From positions 1 through 7,340 of the forward strand of contig JAUIKP010000158.1 in assembly GCA_030430725.1 (NCBI GenBank): a stretch of DNA of 7,340 bases, written 5' to 3'. Positions within the stretch are counted from its first letter, which is position 1; every line of letters begins with the position of its first letter. The notes under the pieces are model-generated. The model was not told where the DNA came from. It saw nothing but the letters and a program-made list of their open reading frames with translations, and searched no databases. Shown piece after piece: positions 1 through 6,614 of this stretch. Source of the DNA: Nitrospiria bacterium. Lineage in GTDB: Bacteria > Nitrospirota > Nitrospiria > Nitrospirales > UBA8639. The position numbers and the translations under genes are program-made.

Positions 1-1
1 A

Positions 2-610
2 GCGGAGGCCAGTTATGCCAACAGCCTGGACTTGATACGAATGATCGTCACCAATGCCCGACGGATTCAGGACCGTGTGCGGGAAATTGCGGATGCCGTC
101 AAAGGTGTGACGAGTCCTCCACATTTCACACCCTGTCGTATCGGAGATATTGTGAATGGAGTGCTCGACACGCTTCGCACCTATGCCGCAGAAAAAGGAA
201 TTACTCTCCTGACCGATGGTCTTGATGCCCTACCTGTTATTGACGCAGACGAACGTCGACTGTTTAATGCCTTTTATAATCTCATAAACAATGCCATCCC
301 GGAAGTCCCGCATGGAGGATCAGTCACCGTCGGCGGATCTCCGGGACCGCGTCCGGATACTGTCGAGTTGACTGTGGCCGATACCGGAAAAGGCATGCCA
401 CCTGAAGTTCGAGACCGCCTCTTTACCGCCCAGGCCATTAGCACCAAAAAGGAAGGAACCGGACTCGGCACAAAAATTGTGAAAGATGCCATCGACCTTC
501 ATCACGGTCACATTACGGTCGAAAGTGAAGAGGGCCGCGGAACAATATTTCGTCTTGTCCTCCCTGTAACTCAAAGCGTTTCATCTCCAACCAAATCTGG
601 AAATGCCTGA
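2..610 (+). CDS. Sensor histidine kinase, C-terminal part (5' end outside window)
   Basis: The reading frame is already open at base 2 and runs 202 codons to TGA at 608-610, so the start is off the left edge. Residues 1-35 (LDLIRMIVTNARRIQDRV and flanks) look like the second helix of the dimerisation domain; the phospho-accepting H-box should lie just upstream. The rest is a HATPase_c ATP-binding domain. It shows an N-box (YNLINNAIPEV, about residues 89-99), a G1 box (DTGKGM), an F-box-like LFTAQAISTKKEG and a G2 box (GTGLG), ending in ESEEGRGTIFRLVLP and a short polar tail. The STKKEGTGLG spacing is like the NtrB/FixL-type kinases. The protein would autophosphorylate on histidine and pass the phosphate to a response regulator. 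The signal, the partner regulator and the sensor domains cannot be seen. No receiver domain follows the kinase core. The kinase call is firm; the subfamily is tentative. Confidence 0.93.
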   Translation, partial: AEASYANSLDLIRMIVTNARRIQDRVREIADAVKGVTSPPHFTPCRIGDIVNGVLDTLRTYAAEKGITLLTDGLDALPVIDADERRLFNAFYNLINNAIPEVPHGGSVTVGGSPGPRPDTVELTVADTGKGMPPEVRDRLFTAQAISTKKEGTGLGTKIVKDAIDLHHGHITVESEEGRGTIFRLVLPVTQSVSSPTKSGNA

Positions 611-1028
611 CCTAATCCTGCGATACGAGGAAGATTCATACTTTACCCAGCCTGAATATTAAGGAAATTATCTCCATCGATTTTTCAACCTGTTATTATT
701 GGGATTTTTTTCAAGCTCAACACGCTCTTTCCTTATTGAAACCCCTTTTTCTCTCTGCACACACACAATCACACGACGATCCCGAAAGCATATCAGGCCA
801 CGCCCTTTTGTCCGTTTTGGGGATGGGCGGGCCGTGCCAATCCGTCTTGCTTGGCTCCATCCAGGCAACGATTTGCGTGAAGTGCGAATCATAACCGACT
901 ACCTCCAATATAGCGTTGCGGTTTCTGAGCCCTATAAAAAAGATGAGGGAAAGAACACCGGGAGGACGACCGTTGAGACGGCCTTTGCCAGTGTCAGTAG
1001 GGGAGTGTTGAATAATAAAGATTTTCAA

Positions 1029-1042
1029 GGGCAAATTTGCCC
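1029..1042. repeat. Perfect 14-bp palindrome
   Basis: GGGCAAATTTGCCC is a perfect palindrome with no spacer. It lies 25 bp before the larger inverted repeat at 1068-1189. Its two-fold symmetry would suit a dimeric DNA-binding protein. There is no loop, so it is a poor RNA hairpin, and no T-tract follows. No gene start lies close enough to assign it as an operator. Confidence 0.5.
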
Positions 1043-1067
1043 AGAATGAGATTACTCATCAAGGGCC

Positions 1068-1189
1068 GGGTCGGTTCAAAAAAGTGCCCCCAGCAAGGCC
1101 GCAGCCGTTTTTGCGCGCGGAGCGTACGCGTAGTACGTGAACACGGAAAAATGGCGAGAACGCCGCTGGCGGCTTTTTTCAACCGCCCC
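1068..1189. repeat. Interspersed inverted-repeat element (Nitrospira-like, about 122 bp)
   Basis: The ends form an imperfect terminal inverted repeat: GGGTCGGTTCAAAAAAG at 1068-1084 against CTTTTTTCAACCGCCCC at 1173-1189, 15 of 17 positions pairing. Inside are CAGCAAGGCCGCAGC on the left and GCGAGAACGCCGCTGGCGG on the right, and a near-palindromic centre, GCGTACGCGTAGTACG, around 1123-1138. It encodes no protein of its own. From memory, intergenic repeats with this arm-centre-arm layout are abundant in Nitrospira genomes; that was not checked by search. It could be a non-autonomous REP- or MITE-like element moved in trans. No clear target-site duplication is visible next to the ends. Confidence 0.6.
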
Positions 1190-1197
1190 AGTAGCAA

Positions 1198-1260
1198 TAT
1201 TACCCGTGACCTTTCCCGGCACGTGGCGGCCCCGGTCCGAGTGGGGTTATTACCAGTGAC
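1198..1260 (+). repeat. 13-bp direct repeat, 50 bp apart
   Basis: TATTACCCGTGAC at 1198-1210 recurs as TATTACCAGTGAC at 1248-1260, 12 of 13 identical, with starts exactly 50 bp apart. The bases between are GC-rich. The pair sits just right of the inverted-repeat element. It may be a remnant of a duplication, a pair of binding sites, or chance. Confidence 0.3.
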
Positions 1261-1734
1261 TTCAATTAGCAAGTGCAAGAGATACATTCGCAAATACATT
1301 GTTCATTGAATGAAAAACAGGCCACAAAGCCGGTGATTTGGGTATAGCCCTGAGCAAGACAGAGGTTATGGAATGGATACTTGATCGCTCTGTTGAAGCG
1401 GAAATGAAGCGCCACCAACCAGAGACGTACCGACACCCCGACCACCATACAGGCACTGCCTTACACCCTTACTTCGCAAACTCAGCAGGAAAAATAGAAA
1501 CGTCACTACCCGGCAAATGTGGGTTGTTTCGAAATTTCTGACAGGAGTGATGTGTGTTCAACCCCATTCTTAGAGGGTGGTCCTTCCCAGCCCATCCTGA
1601 CAAGAATTGTTGGCGACCAATTTTTAGAAATTTTGGAAATACCCCAACCTCTATTTTTGCCCGCTGAGCGATCTATATATTCAGAATACTTTCAATCACC
1701 CTCTTCACCACACACTAGAAAGAGTTAATCTCTT

Positions 1735-1749
1735 ATTGGTACAACCAAT
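1735..1749. promoter_or_regulatory. Short inverted repeat, possible operator
   Basis: ATTGGT-ACA-ACCAAT is a perfect 6-bp inverted repeat with a 3-bp centre. It lies about 50 bp upstream of the -35-like element at 1798, where an activator could bind. The regulator is unknown and a chance occurrence is quite possible. Confidence 0.2.
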
Positions 1750-1797
1750 CATCGAAAACAAGGATGGTGAGAACACCTTCGCCTGATCCGAAGACCC

Positions 1798-1826
1798 TTG
1801 TCTCATTTCATTTCTCCCCATACAAT
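1798..1826 (+). promoter_or_regulatory. Sigma-70-like promoter before the candidate small gene
   Basis: TTGTCT at 1798-1803 and TACAAT at 1821-1826 are separated by 17 bp, the preferred spacing, and differ from the consensus at two positions and one position. Transcription would begin near 1833, about 46 bases before the ATG at 1879. A second -10-like TATATA lies about 20 bp further on. Confidence 0.4.
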
Positions 1827-1878
1827 GGATTCATCCTCCCCTTTATATAACTTTTTTCATCCATACTCGGGAGATTTC

Positions 1879-2016
1879 ATGAAGTATGTGATGTTTGAGT
1901 ACTCATCGGCATGGCCTTGCAGAGTCTTACGGCTGGTGGAAGTACCGGTTGCAATCTTTGTCTTAGCGCATTGGGTGGGGCGGTACCTGAATCCGGGTGG
2001 CAGGCATAACATTTGA
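1879..2016 (+). CDS. Possible small protein of 46 residues
   Basis: This short frame is not recognised as any family. It begins MKYVMFEYSSAWPCRV and ends in GRYLNPGGRHNI, with a hydrophobic middle (VPVAIFVLAHWV, about residues 23-34) that is short for a full membrane span but could associate with the membrane. The case for it rests on surrounding signals. A GGAG Shine-Dalgarno sequence lies 5 bases before the ATG, a promoter-like pair at 1798-1826 would give a leader of about 46 bases, and a hairpin with a T-tract follows at 2042-2098. The same frame is open upstream to about 1798, but the Shine-Dalgarno sequence favours the ATG at 1879. Against it, the length is within chance range and the residue composition is unremarkable. 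It could instead be a leader peptide or a non-coding transcript. Confidence 0.33.
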   Translation: MKYVMFEYSSAWPCRVLRLVEVPVAIFVLAHWVGRYLNPGGRHNI

Positions 2017-2041
2017 AGACTCAAAAAGATCAGATTGAGAA

Positions 2042-2098
2042 GGGTTATGGATCCGTTATTTTGTGAAAAATAAATGACCCATCGTTCTAGCTTTTTTT
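2042..2098 (+). terminator. Hairpin with downstream T-tract, possible terminator
   Basis: GGGTTAT (2042-2048) can pair with ATGACCC (2074-2080) with one G-T wobble. Directly inside, TTATTTT (2056-2062) pairs perfectly with AAAATAA (2067-2073) around a GTGA loop; the left arm has a 7-base bulge. A run of seven T residues follows at 2092-2098, about 11 bases after the stem. That distance is longer than in a standard intrinsic terminator and the inner stem is AT-rich, so the call is weak. Confidence 0.3.
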
Positions 2099-2277
2099 GC
2101 CATTCAAGGGAGGAGCATTCACAATCGCCTCCCATATTTTCCTATCGTTCTTCCTGTAACATTTCATTGCCGATTATGCGTGCTTATATATTCCACGTTG
2201 CTGATTAAAGCATGTCGCACGCCTCCGACGCCTCAGGTCTTATTCTTTCATCCGTTCCTCTTGCAACGTAATTGCTC

Positions 2278-3066
2278 ATGGACTTCCACTATCTGTTGGC
2301 GCTTCTGTCCGGTGGGATCGTCGGGGTGCTATTAGGGGCTACAGGGGGGGGCGGATCGTTAGTGGCCATTCCCTTATTGGTCTATATTGTTGGGGTTCCC
2401 GTTCAAAATGCCACGACCATGTCACTGATCGTGGTCGGCTATTCGGCCCTCTTTGGGGCATGGCATGAGAGCCGGCAGCAACGTGTTCACTTTGTCTCTG
2501 CTATATTGTTCAGCCTGACCGGTATGATCGGTGCTTGGGTGGGCGCCCATGGCCACCAACTCGTTCCCGACTCATTGGTGCTATTTGCATTTGGCAACCT
2601 GCTCCTCTTTATTAGCATGTGGACGTTCTGGAAAAATTATGAGGGAGAACACAACGACGTTCCGAGCGGATGCGCAAAAGAATTCTCTTGGCGCTGTGTG
2701 CTGAAAGCCCTCACGTTCGGATGGGGGGTGGGCCTGTTGACGGGGTTTTTTGGTGTTGGAGGAGGATTTCTCATTGTGCCCGCCCTGATGTTTCTCATGG
2801 GGTTTCCCATTCGCTTAGCTATCGGCACTTCACTTCTCATCATCGCACTTATTTCTATTGGCGGCTTGCTGGGCCATTTCAAGGGGGCACACCTGGATTT
2901 TGTGTTAACAGGGTTGGTGTTACTTGGAAGTCTTTTCGGATTACTCTTTGGCTCACACTTCACTCAATCGATTCCGGCTCACCATGTGAGACGGGGTGTG
3001 GCCATCTTAATCGGGGTCATCGGAATATTATTAATCGTGGCCAATGCCCGGCCACTTCTTTTTTAG
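2278..3066 (+). CDS. TauE/SafE-family membrane permease (262 aa)
   Basis: This is a complete polytopic membrane protein of the TauE/SafE (DUF81) family, whose members are thought to export sulfite, sulfoacetate and related anions across the inner membrane. It shows the family's two internally related halves. The first has GATGGGGSLVAIPLLVY near residues 20-36, then NATTMSLIVVGYSALFGA. The second has GFFGVGGGFLIVPALM near 157-171, then AIGTSLLIIALISIGGLLGH. The halves are joined by a charged loop (YEGEHNDVPS, near 121-130). About eight hydrophobic segments can be drawn, and 262 residues is normal for the family. The ATG at 2278 is chosen over an in-frame TTG at 2272; neither has a good Shine-Dalgarno sequence and no convincing promoter was found. 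Neighbours give no sulfur-metabolism context: the next gene converges from the other strand 18 bp downstream. The family is clear; the substrate is unknown. Confidence 0.93.
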   Translation: MDFHYLLALLSGGIVGVLLGATGGGGSLVAIPLLVYIVGVPVQNATTMSLIVVGYSALFGAWHESRQQRVHFVSAILFSLTGMIGAWVGAHGHQLVPDSLVLFAFGNLLLFISMWTFWKNYEGEHNDVPSGCAKEFSWRCVLKALTFGWGVGLLTGFFGVGGGFLIVPALMFLMGFPIRLAIGTSLLIIALISIGGLLGHFKGAHLDFVLTGLVLLGSLFGLLFGSHFTQSIPAHHVRRGVAILIGVIGILLIVANARPLLF

Positions 3067-3076
3067 GAATGGCATA

Positions 3077-3097
3077 GAATTCCTTTAAGCGGAATTC
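3077..3097. terminator. Inverted repeat between converging genes
   Basis: GAATTCC (3077-3083) and GGAATTC (3091-3097) form a perfect 7-bp stem with a 7-base loop in the 18-bp gap between two converging genes, overlapping the last codons and stop of the - strand channel gene. It sits where a shared bidirectional terminator would be expected. No clear T-tract follows on either strand, so it may only slow the polymerase or may be chance. Confidence 0.3.
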
Positions 3098-4158
3098 ATA
3101 TCCTCCAAAACCGGTTTAAACAATAACATGATGTCGCCCTGTTCCAACCTATGGTTTTTTTGAAATTCCCAAGGGGAAATAATTGTTCCTTGCCGATAGA
3201 CCCGCAAAAGCACATCCGGCTGTAAATCCGACGCAGTCTTTCCAATATCCTGTTTTTCCACTATTCGTTCCTGGATATTGACCTTTCCTCCCGCCGTCAA
3301 AAAATCTTCTAAGTAATCTGCCAAATATTGTTGGTCCACTGCGGCCGCCAACATATATCCGCCATACGTGGCCGGGGAAATAATGGTCTGCGCCCCTCCT
3401 TGCCGAAACAGCTTAACGTTTTCTTCTTCCTTCGCACTGACAATCACCCGGCAACGGGAATTCAAATTACGGACCGTTAACAAAATGAGTGCATTAGTAT
3501 CATCCCGTCCGGCAGCAATAATGACGGCTTTGGCTTCATTGAGGAACGCACCAAATTTCAGCAGCCCTTCCTGCGTTGCATCGCCTCGGAGTGCCACGAC
3601 TCCCAACTCTCCCGCGATGCGGACTCGCTCCTCACCGGGGTCGATAACCAGAATATGGTCAGGGTTCGTGCCCTTGGCGAGCAGTTCTTTGACGGTGGAA
3701 TATCCGGTATGTCCGAATCCGCAGATGACGACATGTTGATCGAGAGACCTCTGGAGTTTTGCCATGCGAAATACCTCGGTAAATTGTCTGAACGCTAATT
3801 GATAGGCGGTCCCTAAAAAAATGACCCATAGAAAGATCCGGACCGGCGTAACGACTAATGCATCAATCAGGCGTGCCCGTGTGGTGACCGGCACAATGTC
3901 CCCATAACCGACTGTAGTCACCGTGACCATCGTGAAATAGATCACATCTGAGAAAGAGATCTCTCCATCTTTTTGATCCTTGAGCCCGTTTCGATCCAAC
4001 CACAGGATCCCCGTCAAAAAACAAAATAGCATGACCACCAATATTATCCTGCTCAAGAGGGTGCGAAACGGATCAAGATCGGTAGGCATGTAGACCACCC
4101 GCCTAAATAAGAGACGAGACGCCTTTCGGGAAGAATGGGTTCGGAATGAGAACGACAC
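3085..4158 (-). CDS. Two-TM potassium channel with RCK (TrkA_N/TrkA_C) domain
   Basis: This 357-residue protein has the MthK-like layout: an inner-membrane K+ pore joined to a cytosolic regulatory ring domain. TM1 is near residues 36-54. The pore helix and selectivity filter follow (TMVTVTTVGYGD, filter 81-87, fully canonical). TM2 is near 97-122. After a linker comes a TrkA_N Rossmann domain: VVICGFGHTG (GxGxxG at 147-152), an acidic D173 at the end of the second strand where a nucleotide ribose would bind, and RGDAT at 191-195. A TrkA_C domain occupies about 285-350. The start is a GTG at 4156-4158, chosen because a strong Shine-Dalgarno sequence lies just upstream; an ATG at 4087-4089 (residue 24) is the alternative and has a weaker site. 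The gene lies 36 bp downstream of the permease gene on the same strand, probably in one transcript. Gating by nucleotide, Ca2+ or another cytosolic ligand is known for the family but cannot be read from this sequence. Confidence 0.94.
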   Translation of the reverse strand: MSFSFRTHSSRKASRLLFRRVVYMPTDLDPFRTLLSRIILVVMLFCFLTGILWLDRNGLKDQKDGEISFSDVIYFTMVTVTTVGYGDIVPVTTRARLIDALVVTPVRIFLWVIFLGTAYQLAFRQFTEVFRMAKLQRSLDQHVVICGFGHTGYSTVKELLAKGTNPDHILVIDPGEERVRIAGELGVVALRGDATQEGLLKFGAFLNEAKAVIIAAGRDDTNALILLTVRNLNSRCRVIVSAKEEENVKLFRQGGAQTIISPATYGGYMLAAAVDQQYLADYLEDFLTAGGKVNIQERIVEKQDIGKTASDLQPDVLLRVYRQGTIISPWEFQKNHRLEQGDIMLLFKPVLEDMNSA

Positions 4159-4162
4159 GTTT

Positions 4163-4168
4163 TCCTCT
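4163..4168 (-). promoter_or_regulatory. Ribosome binding site that fixes the channel's GTG start
   Basis: On the - strand the sequence reads AGAGGAAAACGTG, placing a GAGG core 5 bases before the GTG. It lies in the 36-bp gap after the permease stop, consistent with independent translation initiation inside a shared mRNA. It is better than the site before the internal ATG at residue 24. Confidence 0.6.
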
Positions 4169-4194
4169 TAATTCTTCTTCAAAACCCGTTATCC

Positions 4195-6009
4195 TTAGTC
4201 CGTTAAGGGCCACATGTAGACTAAGAGGGGAGGGGAAACCAGGAGAATTAATAATTCTAAAGGGAATCCCATCCGCCAGTAGTCTCCAAATCGATATCCT
4301 CCGGGCCCCATGACCAACAGATTATTTTGATGCCCAATTGGGGTCAAAAATGAACACGATGCTCCGATAGCCACCGCCATGAGAAATGGATCGGCATTGA
4401 CCACAAGATTTTGGGCCACCGCCATGCATAACGGAGCCATAATCAAGGCCGTCGCCGCATTATTGAGGACAGCCGACAACATCATCGTCAATAACATAAT
4501 AAGTCCTAGGAGCATAATAGGAGGAAATCCTTCTGCCCAATTCACCATGAACTGAGCCAGCACGGCAGTCGCGCCACTTTTCTCCAGAGCTTGCCCGATA
4601 GGAATCATGGATCCTAACAATACCAGGACAGGCCAATCGACAGTCTGATAGACATCCCGAGGCGAAACAATGCTCAAGAGTACCATCACCAAGGCGGCAC
4701 ATATTAATGCAATTGGTAATGTCGCCAATCCGGCCATACCGCTGCCAAGGGCGAGGGCAAATAGCCCTACAGCCAACGACGCCTGTCCGGGCTTGCCCAA
4801 CTGAAGTCCTCGCTCCGCCAATGGGAGGCATCCAAGGAGGCCAATCACTTCCAAGACCCGTTCCTTTTCTCCCTGCAGGAGTAGCACATCTCCGGCTTTG
4901 AACCGAAATTCCCTTAGCCTGCCACGATAAGGAGTGCCTTGACGAGATGCTCCTAACAAGTGAATTCCGAACCGGCTTCGCAGCTTTAAGGATCCCGCCA
5001 GCCGCCCGACCAACCAGGAACGATCAGGAGGCACAACCGCTTCCAACAGCACATCTTCATCCTTTCTTGCGGATGGCCTTTGTTCAGGATTCTGAGTTTC
5101 TTCCTTTGGCTGGGTCCCCGTTAACTTCAAACCCAGGGTGGACACAAATTTATTAATACCTTGCGGTCCCGCCTCAAGGACCAGGACATCGCCAACCTGA
5201 ATGTGTTCCCTCCAAGCCGCTCCCCGAATAGATTGATCACCCCGCACCAACCCAATTATTAAGGCGTCAGAATCCTCAGTGGCTAATTCCAGTTCTGACA
5301 GGGATTTTCCTATTGCCTTAGAATTATCAGGCACTTCCACCTCTGTTAAATATTCCTGTATTGAAAACAGGTCTTGTGGCGCATTTTGAGATCGTCGTGC
5401 AATGGGAATGAGGCGCCAACCCACTCCTGCTACAAAGAGAATTCCCACCAGCGCCATGACTCCTCCTACCGGAGTGAAATCGAACATCCCGAATGGCTCG
5501 CCAGCAATTTCTGCGCGGTAATGGGCAACGATGATATTGGGAGGTGTCCCAATAAGGGTACCCATTCCACCCAAAATTGTTCCAAAAGCCAAGGGCATCA
5601 ACACCACGGCAGGGGACCGCTTGGCCTCAACAGACGATTGAATAGCCACCGGCATCAGTAACGCCAGGGCTCCCACATTATTCATGACGGTTGAAATCAA
5701 TCCACCCAGAGAAGATAAGGCAGCCACGTGGAGGGACGGGGAAGAAGACGTGGCACCCTTGACATAGCGCGTGAGAATGTCCACCGCCCCCGCATTACTT
5801 AACCCACGGCTGATAATTAACACAGCTGCCACGGTGACCACGGCAGGATGACCAAATCCTAAAAATGCTTCTTCGGAGGGGACAAACCCCAACAGGGTTG
5901 AGAGAAGTAAGGCACTGAGAGCGACCAAATCATAGCGCCATCGTTCCCAGATAAAGAACACCAACAGGATTCCCATTAGGCCCAGGAAAAAGAGGTGGTC
6001 ACTGTTCAC
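4195..6009 (-). CDS. SLC13/DASS-type permease with two internal RCK_C domains
   Basis: This is a secondary transporter of the divalent-anion/Na+ symporter type with a central cytosolic insertion. Counting from the GTG at 6007-6009 (604 aa), an N-terminal membrane half covers about residues 5-205, with NNVGALALLMPVA near 110-122 and GTPPNIIVAHY near 154-164. Two TrkA_C (RCK_C) domains follow at about 215-295 and 319-392, joined by a polar linker rich in Glu, Gln and Pro. The C-terminal membrane half covers about 410-600, with LNNAATALIMAPL near 515-527 and TPIGHQNNLLVMGPGGY near 556-572. The paired NN and TP motifs are the family's repeated substrate and cation sites. The frame extends to another GTG at 6078, but that one would have AGGA directly abutting it and lies only about 8 bases from the predicted transcript start, and the extra residues are not hydrophobic; hence the shorter form. 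Its AAAGGA site is 12 bases away, rather far. The substrate (sulfate, dicarboxylate or other anion) is not determinable. Confidence 0.92.
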   Translation of the reverse strand: MNSDHLFFLGLMGILLVFFIWERWRYDLVALSALLLSTLLGFVPSEEAFLGFGHPAVVTVAAVLIISRGLSNAGAVDILTRYVKGATSSSPSLHVAALSSLGGLISTVMNNVGALALLMPVAIQSSVEAKRSPAVVLMPLAFGTILGGMGTLIGTPPNIIVAHYRAEIAGEPFGMFDFTPVGGVMALVGILFVAGVGWRLIPIARRSQNAPQDLFSIQEYLTEVEVPDNSKAIGKSLSELELATEDSDALIIGLVRGDQSIRGAAWREHIQVGDVLVLEAGPQGINKFVSTLGLKLTGTQPKEETQNPEQRPSARKDEDVLLEAVVPPDRSWLVGRLAGSLKLRSRFGIHLLGASRQGTPYRGRLREFRFKAGDVLLLQGEKERVLEVIGLLGCLPLAERGLQLGKPGQASLAVGLFALALGSGMAGLATLPIALICAALVMVLLSIVSPRDVYQTVDWPVLVLLGSMIPIGQALEKSGATAVLAQFMVNWAEGFPPIMLLGLIMLLTMMLSAVLNNAATALIMAPLCMAVAQNLVVNADPFLMAVAIGASCSFLTPIGHQNNLLVMGPGGYRFGDYWRMGFPLELLILLVSPPLLVYMWPLTD

Positions 6010-6092
6010 AAATGAGAAGAATCCTTTATCAGGACATCGATGATATGGGCAGGAAGCGGAAGGAAGCTGCCAACGCACTCCTAAAATTTAAA

Positions 6093-6120
6093 ACTATACA
6101 CCCTTACATTGGATACTCAA
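6093..6120 (-). promoter_or_regulatory. Sigma-70-like promoter of the permease-channel operon
   Basis: Read on the - strand, TTGAGT (complement of 6115-6120) and TATAGT (complement of 6093-6098) are 16 bp apart, each differing from consensus at two positions or fewer. Transcription would start near 6086, giving a leader of about 77 bases to the GTG at 6009. This position argues against the longer reading frame starting at 6078. Confidence 0.5.
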
Positions 6121-6614
6121 ATCATTTTGAGACTTCTTAAGCTTTCTAGTGTATCAAGGTTGGGAATGAAATGTTCCACAATTCCCATCCAACAGGACAA
6201 ATAGGACTTTTACGGACAGGTTGGAATTCTCCCGCAAGAGGGTGAGCACAGGCAAGTAGAGCTGAACGCCGTCTTGGAGATTGACGACAGTCCTTCAGGG
6301 GAATGCCCGGTAAATACCGAAAGCAAGACTCGTCAGGCAAACTCAAGCAGTCATGCCAGAATCGTCGCAGATGAGCAACTGGCAGAGGTTCGAGGAAATT
6401 ACTATACAACAGCCATGTGAATAAGAAAATTCAATCTACAAACCAAACCCGCTTCGGAATTATCGGAAGAACCGGAAAGTATTCTCTATAGGGGACCGGT
6501 CCTCGCCGCACAGGAGCATGCGAACTTCATCCGGAACCAGGATTCAATCGGTATCTAGGAGAGTTTTTCCTCCCAAGCCGCACCGCATCTCCCAAAAATT
6601 TCTCGTCAGCCTTT
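6121..6614. other. Intergenic stretch with no convincing gene
   Basis: No family was recognised on either strand. A + strand frame is open from 6205 to 6420 but has no ATG except its last codon, and a - strand frame at 6146-6409 has only a TTG start and a Cys/Arg/Pro-rich composition. A perfect 10-bp palindrome, GGACCGGTCC, is at 6493-6502. The stretch lies downstream of the zinc-ribbon gene and upstream of the operon promoter. No T-tract terminator for the zinc-ribbon gene was found. Decayed coding DNA is possible. Confidence 0.5.

Larger units (their letters stand above)
611..2277. other. Gene-poor interval of about 1.67 kb
   Basis: No recognisable protein family appears in any frame here. 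The open frames present are short, overlap one another on both strands, and are rich in Arg, Ser, Pro and Cys as expected of chance frames. Features that can be pointed to are a palindrome at 1029-1042, an inverted repeat at 1068-1189, a 13-bp direct repeat at 1198-1260, and a possible small gene with its own signals at 1798-2098. No tRNA or rRNA was recognised. The interval may be decayed coding DNA, a repeat-rich spacer, or may hide a non-coding RNA; the sequence alone does not decide. Confidence 0.6.

Noticed and set aside
699..1049. 116-codon + strand frame and an overlapping 105-codon - strand frame at 717-1034
   Set aside because: Both overlap on opposite strands, show no family motif, have Arg/Ser/Cys-rich composition and lack a Shine-Dalgarno sequence; they look like chance frames.
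1037..1309. Frames on both strands across the inverted-repeat element
   Set aside because: They read through the repeat's structured arms, and the translations reflect the repeat rather than a protein family.
1302..1314. TTCATTGAATGAA inverted repeat
   Set aside because: A 6-bp AT-rich symmetry with no gene start nearby is expected by chance.
1262..1541. Overlapping frames (64 and 60 codons on -, 67 codons on +)
   Set aside because: Three competing frames cover the same bases, none recognised; the Cys/Trp-rich - strand and His/Pro-rich + strand translations do not resemble a folded protein.
2162..2192. Possible promoter (TTGCCG with TATATT) upstream of the TauE/SafE gene
   Set aside because: The spacer is only 14 bp for the best hexamers, too short for sigma-70, so it was not called.
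2637..3077. Alternative frames inside the TauE/SafE gene on both strands
   Set aside because: They are shadows of the strongly supported permease frame and carry no motifs of their own.
5746..5770. TGGCAC-containing sequence resembling a sigma-54 site
   Set aside because: The -12 element is absent at the required spacing, and the site lies inside the permease coding region on the opposite strand.
6146..6409. 87-codon - strand frame with a TTG start, and the + strand frame open at 6205-6420
   Set aside because: Neither has a ribosome binding site or a usable ATG, and neither matches a known family; a decayed gene cannot be excluded but is not supported.
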